Under the pieces are notes generated by a model. That model did not search any database. It was not told the DNA's origin and was given only the letters and a program-made list of their open reading frames with translations. This document shows positions 4,730 through 5,808 of a stretch of 5,808 bases of DNA, in pieces. The position numbers were made by a program, and so were the translations under genes. Within the stretch, counting starts at the first letter, position 1, and each line of letters opens with the position of its first letter. This DNA is from Hyphomicrobiales bacterium (GTDB lineage: Bacteria; Pseudomonadota; Alphaproteobacteria; Rhizobiales; Rhizobiaceae): positions 1-5,808 of the forward strand of contig JAATGD010000172.1 in assembly GCA_015654965.1 (NCBI GenBank). The letters are read 5' to 3'.

Positions 4730-5808
4730 TCAGGCTGCTTCAAGGAGTTGCATTTGGGGTCTTGGCGGCATCGTGAAAGGCGGCGCTTTTGGGAAAAGAT
4801 TAAAGCGCAGCGCTACCAGCGCCAGTCGCGGACGGCGCACGGCAGCGGACGCCCCGCTCTCGATGATGGTTTCGATAGCCCTGTCGATGGCATTGAGCAG
4901 GCGCTCATCCGTTTCGTCCCGCAGCTTGTGTGCTGACAGCGCGCGGTAATGACCGCCGAGATTGTCGAGCACCGCATCCACCGCCTCACGCGAGGCCGGG
5001 GCCAGTTTTGCGCGATATTGCTGCAAATCGATGATGTTCATGCCATTACGCAAATCCCGCAACAGATCGACCTCGACAATATCCGACGCCGGGACCAGCC
5101 CTAGACGCGGTGTCATCATGCCGATACGGTCGATCATGCGCAGAAGCAGATGGTTCATGCGCTGACGGCGATAGCGGGAAGCGCCGCGCTCGGTGGCAGC
5201 CGCAATATCGCGCCATCCCGCCCGGATCAGGCGGCGCACCGTCCATGCCGCTCCCACAGAGCGCACGATGGATGTCACCACAGCCGCAATCCCGATACCA
5301 AGCACCGTTGCCAGATTGACATTGGCAAAACTGATGAGATCGTATGTGGCATGGCTTTGCAGCATCAGCATGTTGGGCAGGTTCACGCAAAGCACCAAGC
5401 CGAGCAGAAATTGCGACGGGATCGCCAGCAGCAATCCGGCCGGAACCAGAAACAGGCCCAGAACCAGCGCGAGCGGCAGAAAGCCATCCACCAGAGGCAT
5501 CAAGGCGAATTCAAACACAAACGCTGCTGCAATCACGATCAGCAGCAGCCAGTTGAACTTGCGCATCACCGGAACAGGATCGTCCATGGTTGCAAAAATA
5601 CAGCAGAAGATGCCCGCCATCATGGCCGCGGCACTGCCCTGCGACCAGCTGGTCGCAATCCAGAATGCGGTCGCCACACAAGTCGCAAGCAGGGCCGAAA
5701 AGCCGGAAAGCAGCGCCATGCCGTAATCGCGGTGCGCGGGGCGGCTTCTGGTATGGGCATCATAGCGCCGCCAGCGAAGCGCATGTCCGCGCGGCGCGCC
5801 GGAAACGA
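4730..5808 (-). CDS. FUSC-family inner-membrane efflux protein (AaeB-like), C-terminal part
   Basis: This is the pump component of the set. About 359 codons are visible; the frame runs open to the window edge, so the N-terminal half and start lie outside. ATG 5719 is internal: upstream codons read RPAHRDYG directly into MALLSGF, a typical entry to the second membrane bundle of FUSC proteins. Roughly six hydrophobic segments follow over ~170 residues, with FWIATSW and an LCVNLPNML loop, then a long cytoplasmic C-terminal helical domain with heptad-like leucines (for example HLLLRMIDRIG and VDLLRDLRNGMNIIDL). FUSC family members, including E. coli AaeB (655 residues), export aromatic carboxylic acids and related toxic compounds. 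The operon promoter, and any LysR-type regulator like AaeR, would be beyond position 5808. Substrate here is unproven. Confidence 0.9.
   Translation of the reverse strand, partial: VSGAPRGHALRWRRYDAHTRSRPAHRDYGMALLSGFSALLATCVATAFWIATSWSQGSAAAMMAGIFCCIFATMDDPVPVMRKFNWLLLIVIAAAFVFEFALMPLVDGFLPLALVLGLFLVPAGLLLAIPSQFLLGLVLCVNLPNMLMLQSHATYDLISFANVNLATVLGIGIAAVVTSIVRSVGAAWTVRRLIRAGWRDIAAATERGASRYRRQRMNHLLLRMIDRIGMMTPRLGLVPASDIVEVDLLRDLRNGMNIIDLQQYRAKLAPASREAVDAVLDNLGGHYRALSAHKLRDETDERLLNAIDRAIETIIESGASAAVRRPRLALVALRFNLFPKAPPFTMPPRPQMQLLEAA

Overview
The window looks like an accessory chromosome segment from an alphaproteobacterium of the order Rhizobiales, most likely Brucella/Ochrobactrum. The grounds are a RirA iron regulator of rhizobial type with its three conserved cysteines, iron-control DNA motifs of rhizobial type upstream of it, a glycine-rich autotransporter of the kind found in Brucella, and moderate GC content. 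The genus is inferred; the order is well supported.

Layout. Positions 1-843 (+) hold the decayed 3' part of a large autotransporter adhesin gene: a glycine-rich passenger, an in-frame TAG, a junction with a frame change where most of the beta-barrel is missing, the last ~76 barrel residues, and a second in-frame TAG. It is followed by a strong intrinsic terminator (857-898). Positions 941-1976 (+) hold an AraC-family activator gene split by an apparent one-base frameshift in a C run at 1084-1086. The 52-codon N-terminal piece has a good ribosome binding site. The 291-codon remainder carries part of the sensing domain and the full DNA-binding domain.

Positions 1977-2590 form a long intergenic region with no convincing protein gene. 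It contains what looks like an elaborate iron-responsive control region for the next gene: two TGA-N9-TCA (RirA-type) motifs, an Irr-type ICE palindrome over a candidate promoter, a 13-codon leader ORF with its own ribosome binding site, a symmetric leader hairpin, and a second palindromic unit. The gene itself, rirA (2591-3052, +), encodes an Fe-S dependent Rrf2-family repressor. It ends at a long inverted repeat that can act as a terminator for both directions.

The right half is on the minus strand. A three-gene set runs from the right edge leftwards: a FUSC/AaeB-like inner-membrane pump (5' end outside the window), a 67-residue DUF1656/AaeX-like protein, and an HlyD/AaeA-like periplasmic adaptor. 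They are spaced 14 and 3 bases apart. Together they resemble the E. coli aae aromatic-acid efflux system. A candidate terminator follows the adaptor gene. A separate 54-residue single-pass membrane protein of unknown function lies between that terminator and rirA, convergent with rirA.

Two themes stand out. The left side shows gene decay (adhesin and neighbouring activator both broken). The middle is a densely packed candidate Irr/RirA cross-regulation region. I see no CRISPR array, tRNA, rRNA or intact insertion sequence.
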